Origin: Lentzea flava
GTDB lineage: Bacteria; Actinomycetota; Actinomycetes; Mycobacteriales; Pseudonocardiaceae
Direction: 5' to 3'
NCBI RefSeq assembly: GCF_014648475.1
Contig: NZ_BMRE01000058.1
Span: 1 to 45,593 of the forward strand
DNA length: 45,593 bases
The translations under genes were made by a program, and so were the position numbers. Below the pieces are notes generated by a model that saw only the letters and a list, made by a program, of their open reading frames with translations, was not told where the DNA came from and did no database searches. Position 1 is the first letter of the stretch, and the number at the start of each line of letters is the position of its first letter. Below are positions 37,791 through 45,593 of this stretch, piece after piece.

Positions 37791-38516
37791 TCAGGACTCT
37801 CTGTCCTGTTGGAGCGGGTCCACCAGCCTGCCTTCGTCGTCGAGCCGTCCCTGGGCCATCCGGGTTGCTCTCGCAGGTACCGGCGGCACGAGGTCGGCGA
37901 CGACACGAAGCGCATTCAGCACGTCGTCGGGCCGCACGGTAGGCGTTACCTGCCGGACGACCGTCATGAGTATCCCACACGGTTGTGACAATCCGGCCTC
38001 ATCGTGTCCGGCGTCGCTCGAACGTGGTTCGACCAGGGCGGACACGACGGCAGGCCGCACGTCGATGATCTTCTTGCCGTCCTTGGTGAGACGCTCGACC
38101 TCGACCCGCTCCTGTGCGAGGAAGAGACTCACCGCTTCCGCGAGCGCCTCCGGCTCGACCCCGTCGAGCTCGATGCGCCACTCGCTCGCGTCGATGCGTT
38201 CGGTGAGGTTGCCACCGCGCGCCTGCACGACGTCGACCACGTCGATGCCGGGCGGCAACGCCTGGTCGAGCGCGGCCTTCAGCGCTTCCGGGTCGACCCG
38301 TTCGACCACGGACACCTCGACGTACTCCGCCTCGCTGGCGACACCGGTCGGCGCGGCGCCGACCCACGACACCTTCGGGTGAGGGCTGAAGCCCTGCGAA
38401 TACGCCATCGGTACGCCTGCCCTGCGCAGCGCGCGCTCGAACGTACGAGCGATGTCGCGGTGCGAAGTGAAACGCAACCTCCCCCGCTTGGTGTAGCGGA
38501 GGCGCAGTTTCTGCAC
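37791..38516 (-). CDS. TIGR03936/DUF2344 radical-SAM-linked protein
   Basis: 241 aa from GTG 38516. A non-standard CTG at 38555 has a better Shine-Dalgarno (GGGAG) and would add 13 residues. The family opening QKLRLRYTKRGRLRFTSHRD, followed by FERALRRAGVPMAYSQGFSPHPK, is diagnostic. The role is not established in detail; the family travels with TIGR03960 radical-SAM proteins and in some genomes is fused to them. Here the partner is 1.7 kb away, beyond a subtilisin-like protease gene on the other strand. It probably precedes rne on the same transcript or nearby. Confidence 0.9.
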   Translation of the reverse strand: MQKLRLRYTKRGRLRFTSHRDIARTFERALRRAGVPMAYSQGFSPHPKVSWVGAAPTGVASEAEYVEVSVVERVDPEALKAALDQALPPGIDVVDVVQARGGNLTERIDASEWRIELDGVEPEALAEAVSLFLAQERVEVERLTKDGKKIIDVRPAVVSALVEPRSSDAGHDEAGLSQPCGILMTVVRQVTPTVRPDDVLNALRVVADLVPPVPARATRMAQGRLDDEGRLVDPLQQDRES

Positions 38517-38654
38517 GGCTGCGGCAGACGGGTTGTTGGGCTGGTGGCGGCTCAGTGGTGCTCCCAGGTGGTGTACCGACGGGTGAGCGGTCCCATCGGC
38601 GCAGGCTGTTCGTCCGGTAGGACGGTACCGTGAACCCGATTCAGAACGTTCAGC

Positions 38655-38683
38655 TTGTCTAGATCGTTGCGCGTGGCTACGGT
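38655..38683 (+). promoter_or_regulatory. Possible promoter of the S8 protease gene
   Basis: TTGTCT (38655-38660) is 17 bases from TACGGT (38678-38683), 38 bases upstream of the protease GTG. A 10-bp perfect palindrome ACGGTACCGT (38622-38631) lies just upstream and could be an operator for the divergent region. The -35 is weak, so this is tentative. Confidence 0.35.
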
Positions 38684-38721
38684 CCGGCTGACTGGACGCC
38701 TTGCCAACCTGGAGGTCCCCG

Positions 38722-40140
38722 GTGCCTCTGCTCCACCGCGCACGGGCGGCGGCGATGACCGCGCTGCTCGCGGCCGGGTGCATGGCGGCGTCCCTGCCCG
38801 CGGGTGCGGAGCCGGACGTCAACTCGTGCATCCAGCCGGGTCCGAACCTGCGCTACCTCGTCGTGTTCTCCCAGCTCACGACCCCTGAGGTGGCGAACGC
38901 CGAGATCGCGGGAGCCTGCGGCACCACGACCGTGTACTACCCGGAGATCGGGGTGGCCGTGGCCACCTCTCCCGACCCCGGCTTCCTGAAGCGGATCGGC
39001 CCGCAGCGCGCGTACAGCGCCCAGGCCGAGAGCATTGCCAAGCGCTCGGTGAAGCGCAAGAAGGACGACACGGAGCTGTTCCGCCCGTCCGGACTGCGCT
39101 CGGGCGAGCAGTGGGACATGGATCTCATCAAGGCCCCGGCGGCCCACGCGATCTCCCGCGGCTCCAGCTCCGTCGTGGTCGGCGTGCTGGACTCCGGCGT
39201 CGACCCGCGCCACCCGGACCTGGTTCACGCGCTGGCACCGGAGCTGTCCGCTGGCTGCCTCACCGGCAAGCCCGACACGTCCCCCTCGGCCTGGGCCCCG
39301 ACGACCTCGGCCCACGGCACGCACGTCGCCGGCACCATCGCCGCAGCTGACGACGGCCGCGGCACCACGGGCGTCGCGCCGGGCGTGCGCATCGCGTCGG
39401 TGAAGGTCGTCGACGACGAAGGGTTCATCTACCCTGAATACGCGGTGTGCGGCTTCATGTGGGCCGCCGCGCAGGGCATGACCATCACGAACAACAGCTA
39501 CTTCATCGACCCGTACCTGTTCACGTGCCAGAGCGAGCCCGGTCAGCGCGTCATCTACGAGGCCGTACGTCGCGCCGTCGACTACGCGACCTCCCGCAAC
39601 GTGCTGACGGTCGCCGCGGCGGGGAACAACGCGGCGGATCTGTCCCGGCCGGGACGCGACTCGTCGTCACCGACGAACGGCGACCCGCAGACCCGGACGG
39701 TCGACTCGACCTGCGTGCTGTTGCCGGCGCAGCTCAAGAACGTGGTCGGGGTGTCGGCCGTGGAGTCGACGAAGACCAAGGCCGGGTACAGCTCCTACGG
39801 GCTCGGGGCGATCGACGTGACCGCGCCGGGCGGTGACACGCGGGCGCCCGGCGGGTGTGTGCTGTCGACCGTGCCGTCCGGCTACGACTACTCGTGCGGC
39901 ACGTCGATGGCTGCTCCGCACGCGGCCGGGGTGGCGGCGTTGATCGCGTCGACGCATCCGGACACCGACGCGCTGTCGTTGGGACGGATGTTGAACGCGC
40001 AGGCGGAAACCCTGGCCTGTCCTGCGGATTACGACCTGAACGGGACCGGGGTGCAGGACGCGTTCTGCACCGGGTACTCGGAGTACAACTCCTTCTACGG
40101 CCACGGGCTGGTCGACGCGCTGGCCGCCGTCACGAAGTAG
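38722..40140 (+). CDS. Secreted S8 (subtilisin-like) serine protease
   Basis: 472 aa from GTG 38722, with GGAGG six bases upstream. Signal peptide (ARAAAMTALLAAGCMAASLP, cut near AGA). An inhibitor-like propeptide follows (LRYLVVFSQLTTPEVANAEI to about 130). The catalytic domain has D157 in VGVLDSGVD, H198 in AHGTHVAGT and S395 in CGTSMAAPHAAG, so the triad is complete. Several cysteines suggest disulfides. No membrane anchor or pro-protein-convertase domain. It stands between the two radical-SAM-linked genes on the opposite strand, suggesting an insertion. Confidence 0.94.
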   Translation: MPLLHRARAAAMTALLAAGCMAASLPAGAEPDVNSCIQPGPNLRYLVVFSQLTTPEVANAEIAGACGTTTVYYPEIGVAVATSPDPGFLKRIGPQRAYSAQAESIAKRSVKRKKDDTELFRPSGLRSGEQWDMDLIKAPAAHAISRGSSSVVVGVLDSGVDPRHPDLVHALAPELSAGCLTGKPDTSPSAWAPTTSAHGTHVAGTIAAADDGRGTTGVAPGVRIASVKVVDDEGFIYPEYAVCGFMWAAAQGMTITNNSYFIDPYLFTCQSEPGQRVIYEAVRRAVDYATSRNVLTVAAAGNNAADLSRPGRDSSSPTNGDPQTRTVDSTCVLLPAQLKNVVGVSAVESTKTKAGYSSYGLGAIDVTAPGGDTRAPGGCVLSTVPSGYDYSCGTSMAAPHAAGVAALIASTHPDTDALSLGRMLNAQAETLACPADYDLNGTGVQDAFCTGYSEYNSFYGHGLVDALAAVTK

Positions 40141-40149
40141 CCGACGGGC

Positions 40150-40177
40150 TCCGCAGGTACCAGTTGACACCTGCGGA
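40150..40177. terminator. Bidirectional hairpin between convergent genes
   Basis: TCCGCAGGT (40150-40158) pairs with ACCTGCGGA (40169-40177). It lies in the 50-base gap between the S8 protease stop and the radical-SAM gene stop, so it can serve both strands. Confidence 0.75.
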
Positions 40178-40190
40178 CGCCCGAACAGCC

Positions 40191-42155
40191 TCACGACTTG
40201 GTCAGCGCCGGGTTCTTCACGGGCGAGCCGACGCCGACCGGGGAGATCGGCAGCAGCTTGCGGCCCGTCGGGCCGACCTCGATGTCGGTGCCCATGGCCG
40301 GACACACGCCGCAGTCGAAGCACGGCGTCCAGCGGCAGTCGTCCTGCTCGCGCTCGTCGAGGGCGTCCTGCCAGTCGGCCCAGAGCCATTCCTTGTCGAG
40401 GCCCGAGTCGAGGTGGTCCCAGGGCAGGACCTCCAGCTCCTCGCGCTCGCGGGTGGTGTACCAGGCGAGGTCGACGCCGAGCGGCTCCAGCTCCTCCGCG
40501 GCCTTGGTGGTCCAGCGGTCGTAGGAGAAGTGCTCGGTCCAGCCGTCGAACCGGCCGCCGTCGCGCCACACGGCCTCGATGACCTTGCCGACGCGGCGGT
40601 CACCGCGGCTGAGCAGGCCTTCGATGAGGCTGGGCTTGCCGTCGTGGTAACGCATGCCGATGTTGCGGCCGAGGCTGCGGTCGGAGTTGACGGCCTCGCG
40701 GAGCTTGCGCAGGCGGTCGTCGACCGTGTCCGGGTCGCACTGCGGGGCCCACTGGAACGGCGTGTGCGGCTTGGGCACGAACCCGCCGATCGAGATGGTG
40801 CAGCGGATGTCGTTGCGGCCGCTGGCCTGGCGGCCCGCGCGGATGACGTTCTTGGCCATCTCCGCGATCTGCAGGACGTCCTCGTCCTCCTCGGTCGGCA
40901 GGCCGCACATGAAGTAGAGCTTGACCTGACGCCAGCCGTTCGCGAACGCGGCGGAGACCGTCCTGATGAGGTCCTCTTCGGACACCATCTTGTTGATGAC
41001 GCGGCGCATCCGCTCGCTGCCGCCCTCGGGGGCGAAGGTCAGGCCCGAGCGCCTTCCGTTGCGGGACAACTCGTTCGCGAGGTCCACGTTGAACGCGTCG
41101 ACGCGCGTGCTCGGCAGGCTCAGGCCCGTGTTCGTGCCCTCGTAGCGGTCCGCGAGGCCCTTGGTGATCTCGGCGATCTCGCTGTGGTCGGCGCTGCTCA
41201 ACGACAGGAGCCCGACCTCCTCGAAGCCGGTCGCCTCCAGGCCGCGCTGGACCATCGCGCCGATGCCCTCGATGGACCGTTCGCGCACCGGGCGGGTGAT
41301 CATGCCCGCCTGGCAGAAGCGGCAGCCTCGGGTGCAGCCGCGGAAGATCTCGACGCTCATCCGCTCGTGGACGCTCTCGGCGAGCGGCACCAGCGGCTGC
41401 TTCGGGTACGGCCACGCGTCGAGGTCCATCGTGGTCCGCTTGAACACGCGGTACGGCACGCGGTCGCGATTCGGCACGACGCGTTGGATGCGGCCGTCCG
41501 GCAGGTACTCCACGTCGTAGAAGCGCGGGATGTACACGCCGCCGGTCTCGGCGAGCCTGGTCAGCACCTCGTCGCGGCCGCCGGGGCGGCCCTCGGCCTT
41601 CCACGTCTTCACGATCTCGGTGATCTCGAGGACGGCCTCCTCGCCGTCGCCGAGCACCGCCGCGTCGATGAAGTCCGCGATCGGCTCCGGGTTGAACGCC
41701 GCGTGCCCGCCGGCGACCACGATCGGGTCGTCCTCGGTGCGGTCGGCCGCGTGGAGCGGGATGCCCGCGAGGTCCAACGCCGTGAGCATGTTCGTGTAGC
41801 CCAGCTCCGTCGCGAAGCTGATGCCCATCAGGTCGAACGCCTTCACCGGCCGGTGCGCGTCCACCGTGAACTGCGGCACCCCGTGCTCACGCATGAGCTT
41901 CTCGAGGTCCGGCCACACGGCGTAGGTGCGCTCGGCGAGCACGTCGGGCAGCTCGTTGAGGATTTCGTAGAGGATCATGACGCCCTGGTTGGGCAGTCCG
42001 ACCTCGTACGCGTCGGGGTACATCAACGCCCAGCGCACGGACGCCGCGTCCCAGTCCTTGACGGTCGCGTTGAGCTCCCCGCCGACGTACTGCACCGGCT
42101 TGGAGATCCGCGGCAGCAGAGGCTCCAACCTGGGGAAAACAGACTCGACACTCAC
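40191..42155 (-). CDS. TIGR03960 family B12-binding-domain radical SAM protein
   Basis: 654 aa from GTG 42155 (VSVESVFPRLEPLLPRISKP). The N-terminal part has the cobalamin-binding-like fold region (WALMYPDAYEVGLPNQGVMI, FDLMGISFATELGY). The radical SAM motif CTRGCRFCQAG is near 273-280, with all three cluster cysteines. FAPEGGSERMRRVINK and LYFMCGLPTEEDED follow. The C-terminus contains CFDCGVCPAMG, a further cysteine cluster. The reaction is not established to my knowledge; the family pairs with DUF2344. The frame upstream of the start overlaps the ABC permease and is not coding. Confidence 0.92.
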   Translation of the reverse strand: MSVESVFPRLEPLLPRISKPVQYVGGELNATVKDWDAASVRWALMYPDAYEVGLPNQGVMILYEILNELPDVLAERTYAVWPDLEKLMREHGVPQFTVDAHRPVKAFDLMGISFATELGYTNMLTALDLAGIPLHAADRTEDDPIVVAGGHAAFNPEPIADFIDAAVLGDGEEAVLEITEIVKTWKAEGRPGGRDEVLTRLAETGGVYIPRFYDVEYLPDGRIQRVVPNRDRVPYRVFKRTTMDLDAWPYPKQPLVPLAESVHERMSVEIFRGCTRGCRFCQAGMITRPVRERSIEGIGAMVQRGLEATGFEEVGLLSLSSADHSEIAEITKGLADRYEGTNTGLSLPSTRVDAFNVDLANELSRNGRRSGLTFAPEGGSERMRRVINKMVSEEDLIRTVSAAFANGWRQVKLYFMCGLPTEEDEDVLQIAEMAKNVIRAGRQASGRNDIRCTISIGGFVPKPHTPFQWAPQCDPDTVDDRLRKLREAVNSDRSLGRNIGMRYHDGKPSLIEGLLSRGDRRVGKVIEAVWRDGGRFDGWTEHFSYDRWTTKAAEELEPLGVDLAWYTTREREELEVLPWDHLDSGLDKEWLWADWQDALDEREQDDCRWTPCFDCGVCPAMGTDIEVGPTGRKLLPISPVGVGSPVKNPALTKS

Positions 42156-42214
42156 GCTTCCAGAGTAACGGCCCCTGTGCTGAGCGCCGAATCGCGTGCC
42201 AGAACCAGTCATGC

Positions 42215-43060
42215 TCAGTCCAGCAACAACGACCCCAGGCGCCTCGCCGCCACCACCGTTCCCACGGCCGCCAGCACCGCGAAGTAGACGACGTGCCCGA
42301 GCATCCCCCACCCGACGACGCCCAGCGTGAGCCCGCGCATCAGCTCGATCGCGTGGTAGAGCGGCGTCCACGTCACCACGGCCTGCAACCAGCCGGGGTA
42401 GACCGACAGCGGGAAGAACGTCGTGGAGAACAGGAACATCGGCAACACCGCGAGCTGCACCAGGTCGAAGTCCTGCCACGACCGCATGAACGTCGTCGCC
42501 GCCATGCCCACCGCCCCGAACGCGAACGCCACCAGCAACGCCGCCGGTAGAGCGAGCAACGCCCACGGCGAGGCGATGAGCCCCATCCCGAGCATCACGG
42601 CGAGGAAGCCCGCCGAGTACAGCCCGCCCCGCAGCAACGCCCAGGCGATCTCGCCCATCGCGATGTCCAGCGGCCCCATCGGCGTGGCCAGCATCGCGTC
42701 GTACAACTTGGCGTACTTGAACTTGAAGAACACGTTGAACGTGGCGTCGTACACGGCCCCGTTCATCGCCGACGCCGCCAGCAGCGCGGGCGCCACGAAC
42801 GCCGCGTAGCTGACCGGCTGCCCGTCGGGCCCGGCGACCGACGCCACGAACTGCCCGAAGCCGAGCCCCAGCGACCACAGGAAGAGGATCGGCTCGAACG
42901 CCCCGCCGACGAGCACGAACCACCCGCGCCGGTTCACGAGCGCCGACCGTTCCACGAGCGTGCTGGCCCTGCCCCCGTAGAGCCCTGGCGGGATGATCCG
43001 CCACACCAGGCCGACGCTGGCGGGCGCCGTCCTGTTCGCGGGGTCGAGTGTCCGGGTCAT
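42215..43060 (-). CDS. ABC-2 type transporter permease (DrrB-like), second
   Basis: 281 aa with six hydrophobic segments in the ABC-2 pattern. A cytoplasmic N-terminus (MTRTLDPANRTAPASVGLVW) is followed by FVLVGGAFEPILFLWSLGLG, FNVFFKFKYAKLYDAMLATP and FFPLSVYPGWLQAVV, the usual positions around helices 2 and 5. It begins one base after the first permease stop (TGACATG) and is the last gene of the operon. With the other permease and the ATPase it forms an exporter, likely a heterodimeric DrrBC-style channel. Confidence 0.9.
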   Translation of the reverse strand: MTRTLDPANRTAPASVGLVWRIIPPGLYGGRASTLVERSALVNRRGWFVLVGGAFEPILFLWSLGLGFGQFVASVAGPDGQPVSYAAFVAPALLAASAMNGAVYDATFNVFFKFKYAKLYDAMLATPMGPLDIAMGEIAWALLRGGLYSAGFLAVMLGMGLIASPWALLALPAALLVAFAFGAVGMAATTFMRSWQDFDLVQLAVLPMFLFSTTFFPLSVYPGWLQAVVTWTPLYHAIELMRGLTLGVVGWGMLGHVVYFAVLAAVGTVVAARRLGSLLLD

Positions 43061-43061
43061 G

Positions 43062-43835
43062 TCACACCGCCAGCCTGCGATGGAAGAAGCGAACGGAGAA
43101 GAACAGGCCCACCGCGATCATCGCGACCAGGTAGGCGGTGTGCCCGAGCGCCGGCAGCAACCCGAGCGTCCCGAACGTCGCACCCCTCGCGAGCTCGATG
43201 CCGTGCCAGGCCGGGGTGAGCCACACCAGCGGCAGCAGCCAGTTCGGCAGCTGGCTGACCGGGAAGAACGCCCCGGTGAAGAGCGTCATCGGCATGAGCA
43301 CGAACCGGAAGACGGTGTTGAAGCTGTCCGGCTTGTCCAACGTCGCGCTGTACGCGATCAGCGGACAGCTGAACGCCAGCCCGGCGAGCGTCGCGAAGAG
43401 GACGGCCAGCCCGATGCCCGGCCCACCGGCGGCACCGAGCGCCACCGCGATGACCACGAACACCACCGACCGCACGAACAGCTGCGACCCGATCCACATG
43501 ACCTGCCCGTAGACCACCTGCGCGGGCGTGATCGGGGTGGCCACCATGCCGATGTACGTCTTCTGCCACAGGAACGACGACATGATCGCGTACGTCGACT
43601 CGAACGTGGCGCCCTGCACGGCCGTGATGACCACCAGCGCCGGCGCGAGGTACTGCAGGTACGGCACACCACCGATCAACGCCGTCGACTGCACCTGCGA
43701 CCCGAACCCGAGCCCGAGCGCGACCAGGAACAACAGCGGCGACAGAAAACTCGACACCGCCGTGGCCCGCCAGTTGCGCCGGTACCACAACCAGTGCTTC
43801 TCGAAGCCGAACCAGGACGCCCTGAGTGTCTGCAT
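43062..43835 (-). CDS. ABC-2 type transporter permease (DrrB-like), first
   Basis: 257 aa with six hydrophobic segments. It starts MQTLRASWFGFEKHWLWYRR and contains ATFESTYAIMSSFLWQKTYIGM, VVYGQVMWIGSQLFVRS and FFPVSQLPNWLLPLVWLTPAW, matching ABC-2 permeases and collinear with its neighbour, so the two probably arose by duplication. Its ATG overlaps the ATPase stop (TGATG), so it is translationally coupled. Confidence 0.9.
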   Translation of the reverse strand: MQTLRASWFGFEKHWLWYRRNWRATAVSSFLSPLLFLVALGLGFGSQVQSTALIGGVPYLQYLAPALVVITAVQGATFESTYAIMSSFLWQKTYIGMVATPITPAQVVYGQVMWIGSQLFVRSVVFVVIAVALGAAGGPGIGLAVLFATLAGLAFSCPLIAYSATLDKPDSFNTVFRFVLMPMTLFTGAFFPVSQLPNWLLPLVWLTPAWHGIELARGATFGTLGLLPALGHTAYLVAMIAVGLFFSVRFFHRRLAV

Positions 43836-44749
43836 CAGTCCACCAACGTCCTGCCGGTGAGCCTCAGGAACACGTCCTCCAGCGAACTGCGCCGCACCAG
43901 GCTCTGAATCGGCTGCACCCCGTGCTCGTGCACCTTGGCCAGTGTGTGCTCACCGTCCTGCGTGTACAACAGCAACCGGTCCGGCAGCACCTCGACCCGC
44001 TCCGCGAACCGCTCCAGATCCGGCTTCTCGGCCCCCGGCTGGAACCGCAGCTCCAGCACTTCCCTGGTCGAGTACCGGTTGATCAGCTCACTCGGCGACC
44101 CCTCAGCCGCGATCCGCCCACCGTCCATCACCACGAGCCGATCGCAGAGCTGCTCGGCCTCGTCCATGTAATGCGTGGTGATGATGAGCGTGACACCGTC
44201 CTGCTTGAGCCGGAACAGCCTGTCCCACAACAGATGCCGCGCCTGCGGGTCCAACCCGGTGGTCGGCTCGTCGAGCAACAGCAACTCGGGATCGTTGACC
44301 AACGACCGCGCAATGGTCAGCCGCCGCTTCATCCCCCCGCTCAGCGGTTCGACCTCGTGATCGGCCCGATCCGCGAGCTGCGCGAACTCCAGCAACTCCA
44401 CGGCCTTCTCGCGACACCGCTGCCGCGACATCCCGAAGTACCTTCCATAAATCTGGAGGTTCTGCCGGACCGTCAACTCGAGATCCAGGTTGTCCAGCTG
44501 CGGCACAACCCCGATCCGCGCCCGGATCTTCGGCCCGTCCCGGTCCGGATCCATGCCGAGGACCTTCAACTCCCCGCCCGTGCGCCCCGAAACACACGCG
44601 ACCATCCGCATGGTCGACGACTTCCCGGCCCCGTTGGGCCCGAGAAACCCGAAGGCCTCACCACGACGCACCTCGACATCGATGCCGCGAACGGCCTCGA
44701 ACGTCCCGAAGTGCTTGGTCAGCGCCTTGGCCTCGACGAGGTTCTCCAC
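43835..44749 (-). CDS. ABC transporter ATP-binding protein (DrrA-like)
   Basis: 304 aa from GTG 44749; an ATG at 44791 is an alternative. Walker A GPNGAGKSS, signature LSGGMKRR, Walker B LLLLDEPTTGLD and the H-loop ITTHYMDEAE are all intact. A ~90-residue C-terminal extension (VLELRFQPGAEKPDLERFAE and SSLEDVFLRLTGR) is typical of the DrrA/multidrug-export subclass. It powers the two ABC-2 permeases downstream. The cargo is unknown; drug or lipid export are family options. It is divergent from the GNAT gene. Confidence 0.93.
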   Translation of the reverse strand: MENLVEAKALTKHFGTFEAVRGIDVEVRRGEAFGFLGPNGAGKSSTMRMVACVSGRTGGELKVLGMDPDRDGPKIRARIGVVPQLDNLDLELTVRQNLQIYGRYFGMSRQRCREKAVELLEFAQLADRADHEVEPLSGGMKRRLTIARSLVNDPELLLLDEPTTGLDPQARHLLWDRLFRLKQDGVTLIITTHYMDEAEQLCDRLVVMDGGRIAAEGSPSELINRYSTREVLELRFQPGAEKPDLERFAERVEVLPDRLLLYTQDGEHTLAKVHEHGVQPIQSLVRRSSLEDVFLRLTGRTLVD

Positions 44750-44804
44750 TCCCCCGACGTTAACGAACACCTCCGACAATTTTCGACGCAATTACGATCG
44801 CCCC
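44750..44804. promoter_or_regulatory. Divergent promoter region, ABC operon / GNAT
   Basis: 55 bases, noticeably AT-richer than the flanks (TTAACGAACA, ACAATTTTCGACGCAATTACG). It must hold initiation signals for the GNAT gene and perhaps for the ABC operon. I cannot define unique -35/-10 pairs for either direction. Confidence 0.4.
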
Positions 44805-45392
44805 ATGCCCGAGATCGAACTGCGGTGGCTGACCGAGGCCGACGACCGGCTGCGCGCCGAAATCCACACAGTCGTGCACGACGTGGTCGCCGCAGGCGGC
44901 GCCGTCGGCTACCACGAACCCCCGTCGTTCGACCGCATCTCCACCTGGCTCGACGGCGTGCTCAAGCAAACCCGCGACAACAACGCGGCCTTCGCCGCCG
45001 CCACAGTGGACGGCGTGGTCCGGGCAGTGGGCCTGTGGCGACGCGGCAGCACCGCCGTGTTCCAGCACCGCGCAGAAATCCAGCAGGTCATGGCCCACCC
45101 GTCGGCCCGCGGCCTGGGCCTGGGCAAGCTGGTGGTGCAGGGCCTGGTGGACCGAGCCCGCGAGGCACACATCGAAATCGTCATGCTCGGCACCCGAGGC
45201 AACAACCACGGCGCGATCGAGCTCTACGAGAGCATCGGTTTCCGCGAATACGGCCGCATGCCGAACGCCATCGCCGTGGGCAACGAACGCTGGGACGCGG
45301 TGGACATGTACCTGCCGCTCGGCTACCCGGAGGGCACGATCCTGAACGGAGCGAAGCCAGGCGGCCTGGGCTCAAGCCCACGCCGGTCCTGA
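44805..45392 (+). CDS. GNAT family N-acetyltransferase
   Basis: 195 aa from ATG 44805. The acetyl-CoA loop is in QQVMAHPSARGLGLGKLVVQ (V..HP..RG.G.G), followed by IEIVMLGTRGNNHGAIELYE and SIGFREYGRMP, the usual C-terminal GNAT elements. The extended N-terminus (LRWLTEADDRLRAEIHTVVH) is normal for the family. Substrate unknown. It is divergent from the ABC exporter and may respond to the same signal. The last residues (GGLGSSPRRS) run into the repeat patch. Confidence 0.9.
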   Translation: MPEIELRWLTEADDRLRAEIHTVVHDVVAAGGAVGYHEPPSFDRISTWLDGVLKQTRDNNAAFAAATVDGVVRAVGLWRRGSTAVFQHRAEIQQVMAHPSARGLGLGKLVVQGLVDRAREAHIEIVMLGTRGNNHGAIELYESIGFREYGRMPNAIAVGNERWDAVDMYLPLGYPEGTILNGAKPGGLGSSPRRS

Positions 45393-45410
45393 CCACACCC
45401 CAAATCTCTC

Positions 45411-45505
45411 GCGAAGGCGATGGCGAAGCCGAGCGGCGATGGCGCAGCCGAGCCGCCCCGAAGCCGCAGGCGAGGCACGCGAAGCCGCAGGCGAGCCCAA
45501 GCGAA
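45411..45505 (+). repeat. Short degenerate tandem repeats after the GNAT gene
   Basis: GGCGATGGCGAAGCCGAGC (45416-45434) is followed at once by a copy with one change (45435-45453), a 19-base period. CGAAGCCGCAGGCGAG occurs at 45459-45474 and 45480-45495, a 21-base period. GCGAAG and GCAGCCGAGC recur between and after them. No gene is supported here. The rest of the window to 45593 shows nothing I can identify. Confidence 0.7.
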
Positions 45506-45593
45506 GGCGCAGCCGAGCAGTCCTTGGCATACCCGGCTGGTGGGGTGGGTCCCGTCACGAGTCGTGCCTGATCGTCTGCCGCGCCCAGGGAGG

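Noticed and set aside
34028..37942. Very long open frame on the plus strand opposite rne, rplU and rpmA
   Set aside because: It is antisense to three certain genes and its composition (Leu/Val/Asp/Gly-rich monotony) is what the complement of high-GC codons gives. No domain seen.
37681..37980. Small open frame in the rne leader as a leader peptide
   Set aside because: It overlaps the DUF2344 gene end, lacks a clear ribosome-binding site at its start and shows no attenuator pairing tied to it.
42215..44749. ABC operon as a specific antibiotic self-resistance exporter
   Set aside because: Only the general DrrA/DrrB architecture is visible. Nothing identifies the cargo.
45411..45505. Repeat patch as a CRISPR array
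   Set aside because: Units are adjacent with no spacers, periods are only 19-21 bases, and no cas gene is present.

Overview
The window is high-GC actinobacterial chromosome. Gene content and order (rSAM pair, rne, rplU, rpmA, obg, proB, proA, nadD, rsfS, comEA, comEC, holA, rpsT), an actinobacterial-type rRNA leader at the left edge, many GTG/TTG starts and strong GC hairpins all fit the Pseudonocardiales. A Lentzea/Saccharothrix/Actinosynnema-like host is my best guess, but I could not test it by alignment. No CRISPR array, tRNA gene, transposase or integrase was seen.

Left part (1-9.4 kb): promoters and boxA of an rRNA operon whose genes lie beyond base 1 on the minus strand; a tandem pair of secreted family-6 polysaccharide lyases; a NUDIX hydrolase; then, divergently, a tightly overlapping SPFH membrane protein / ribbon-helix-helix protein / AAA ATPase operon with a perfect 14-bp palindrome in its promoter region. 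A secreted GH3 beta-glucosidase follows, with its ribosome-binding site buried in a perfect 11-bp hairpin. Then comes rpsT with a structured leader and a textbook terminator, and a decayed P450 remnant.

Core housekeeping block (9.4-22.7 kb): holA with a DUF2283 gene; thrC behind a SAM riboswitch; two small hypothetical genes; comEC/comEA; DegV, SGNH hydrolase, histidine phosphatase and rsfS; a cold-shock gene; nadD; a P450; and proA. The comEC frame is odd: it runs on for over 300 bases through the next gene.

Accessory block (22.8-31 kb): recQ fused to a phosphoribosyltransferase-like tail, a PrsW-type protease, an alpha/beta hydrolase, a second P450, a DUF1772 protein with a divergent AraC regulator, a VOC-family protein and an MHS-type transporter. 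This block separates proA from proB. Four convergent gene pairs in it overlap at their 3' ends. A roughly 100-base interrupted inverted repeat lies between proA and recQ.

Second core block (31-42.2 kb): proB, obg, rpmA, rplU, rne and the two radical-SAM-linked genes, with a secreted subtilisin-like protease inserted between the last two. The window ends with a DrrAB-like ABC exporter operon, a GNAT acetyltransferase and a short tandem-repeat patch.

The most interesting signals are small and regulatory: the SPFH/RHH/AAA operon with its palindrome, the occluded GH3 start, the SAM switch whose P1 helix overlaps the thrC Shine-Dalgarno, the rpsT leader, the proA-recQ inverted repeat, and the 22-bp perfect hairpin after rne.
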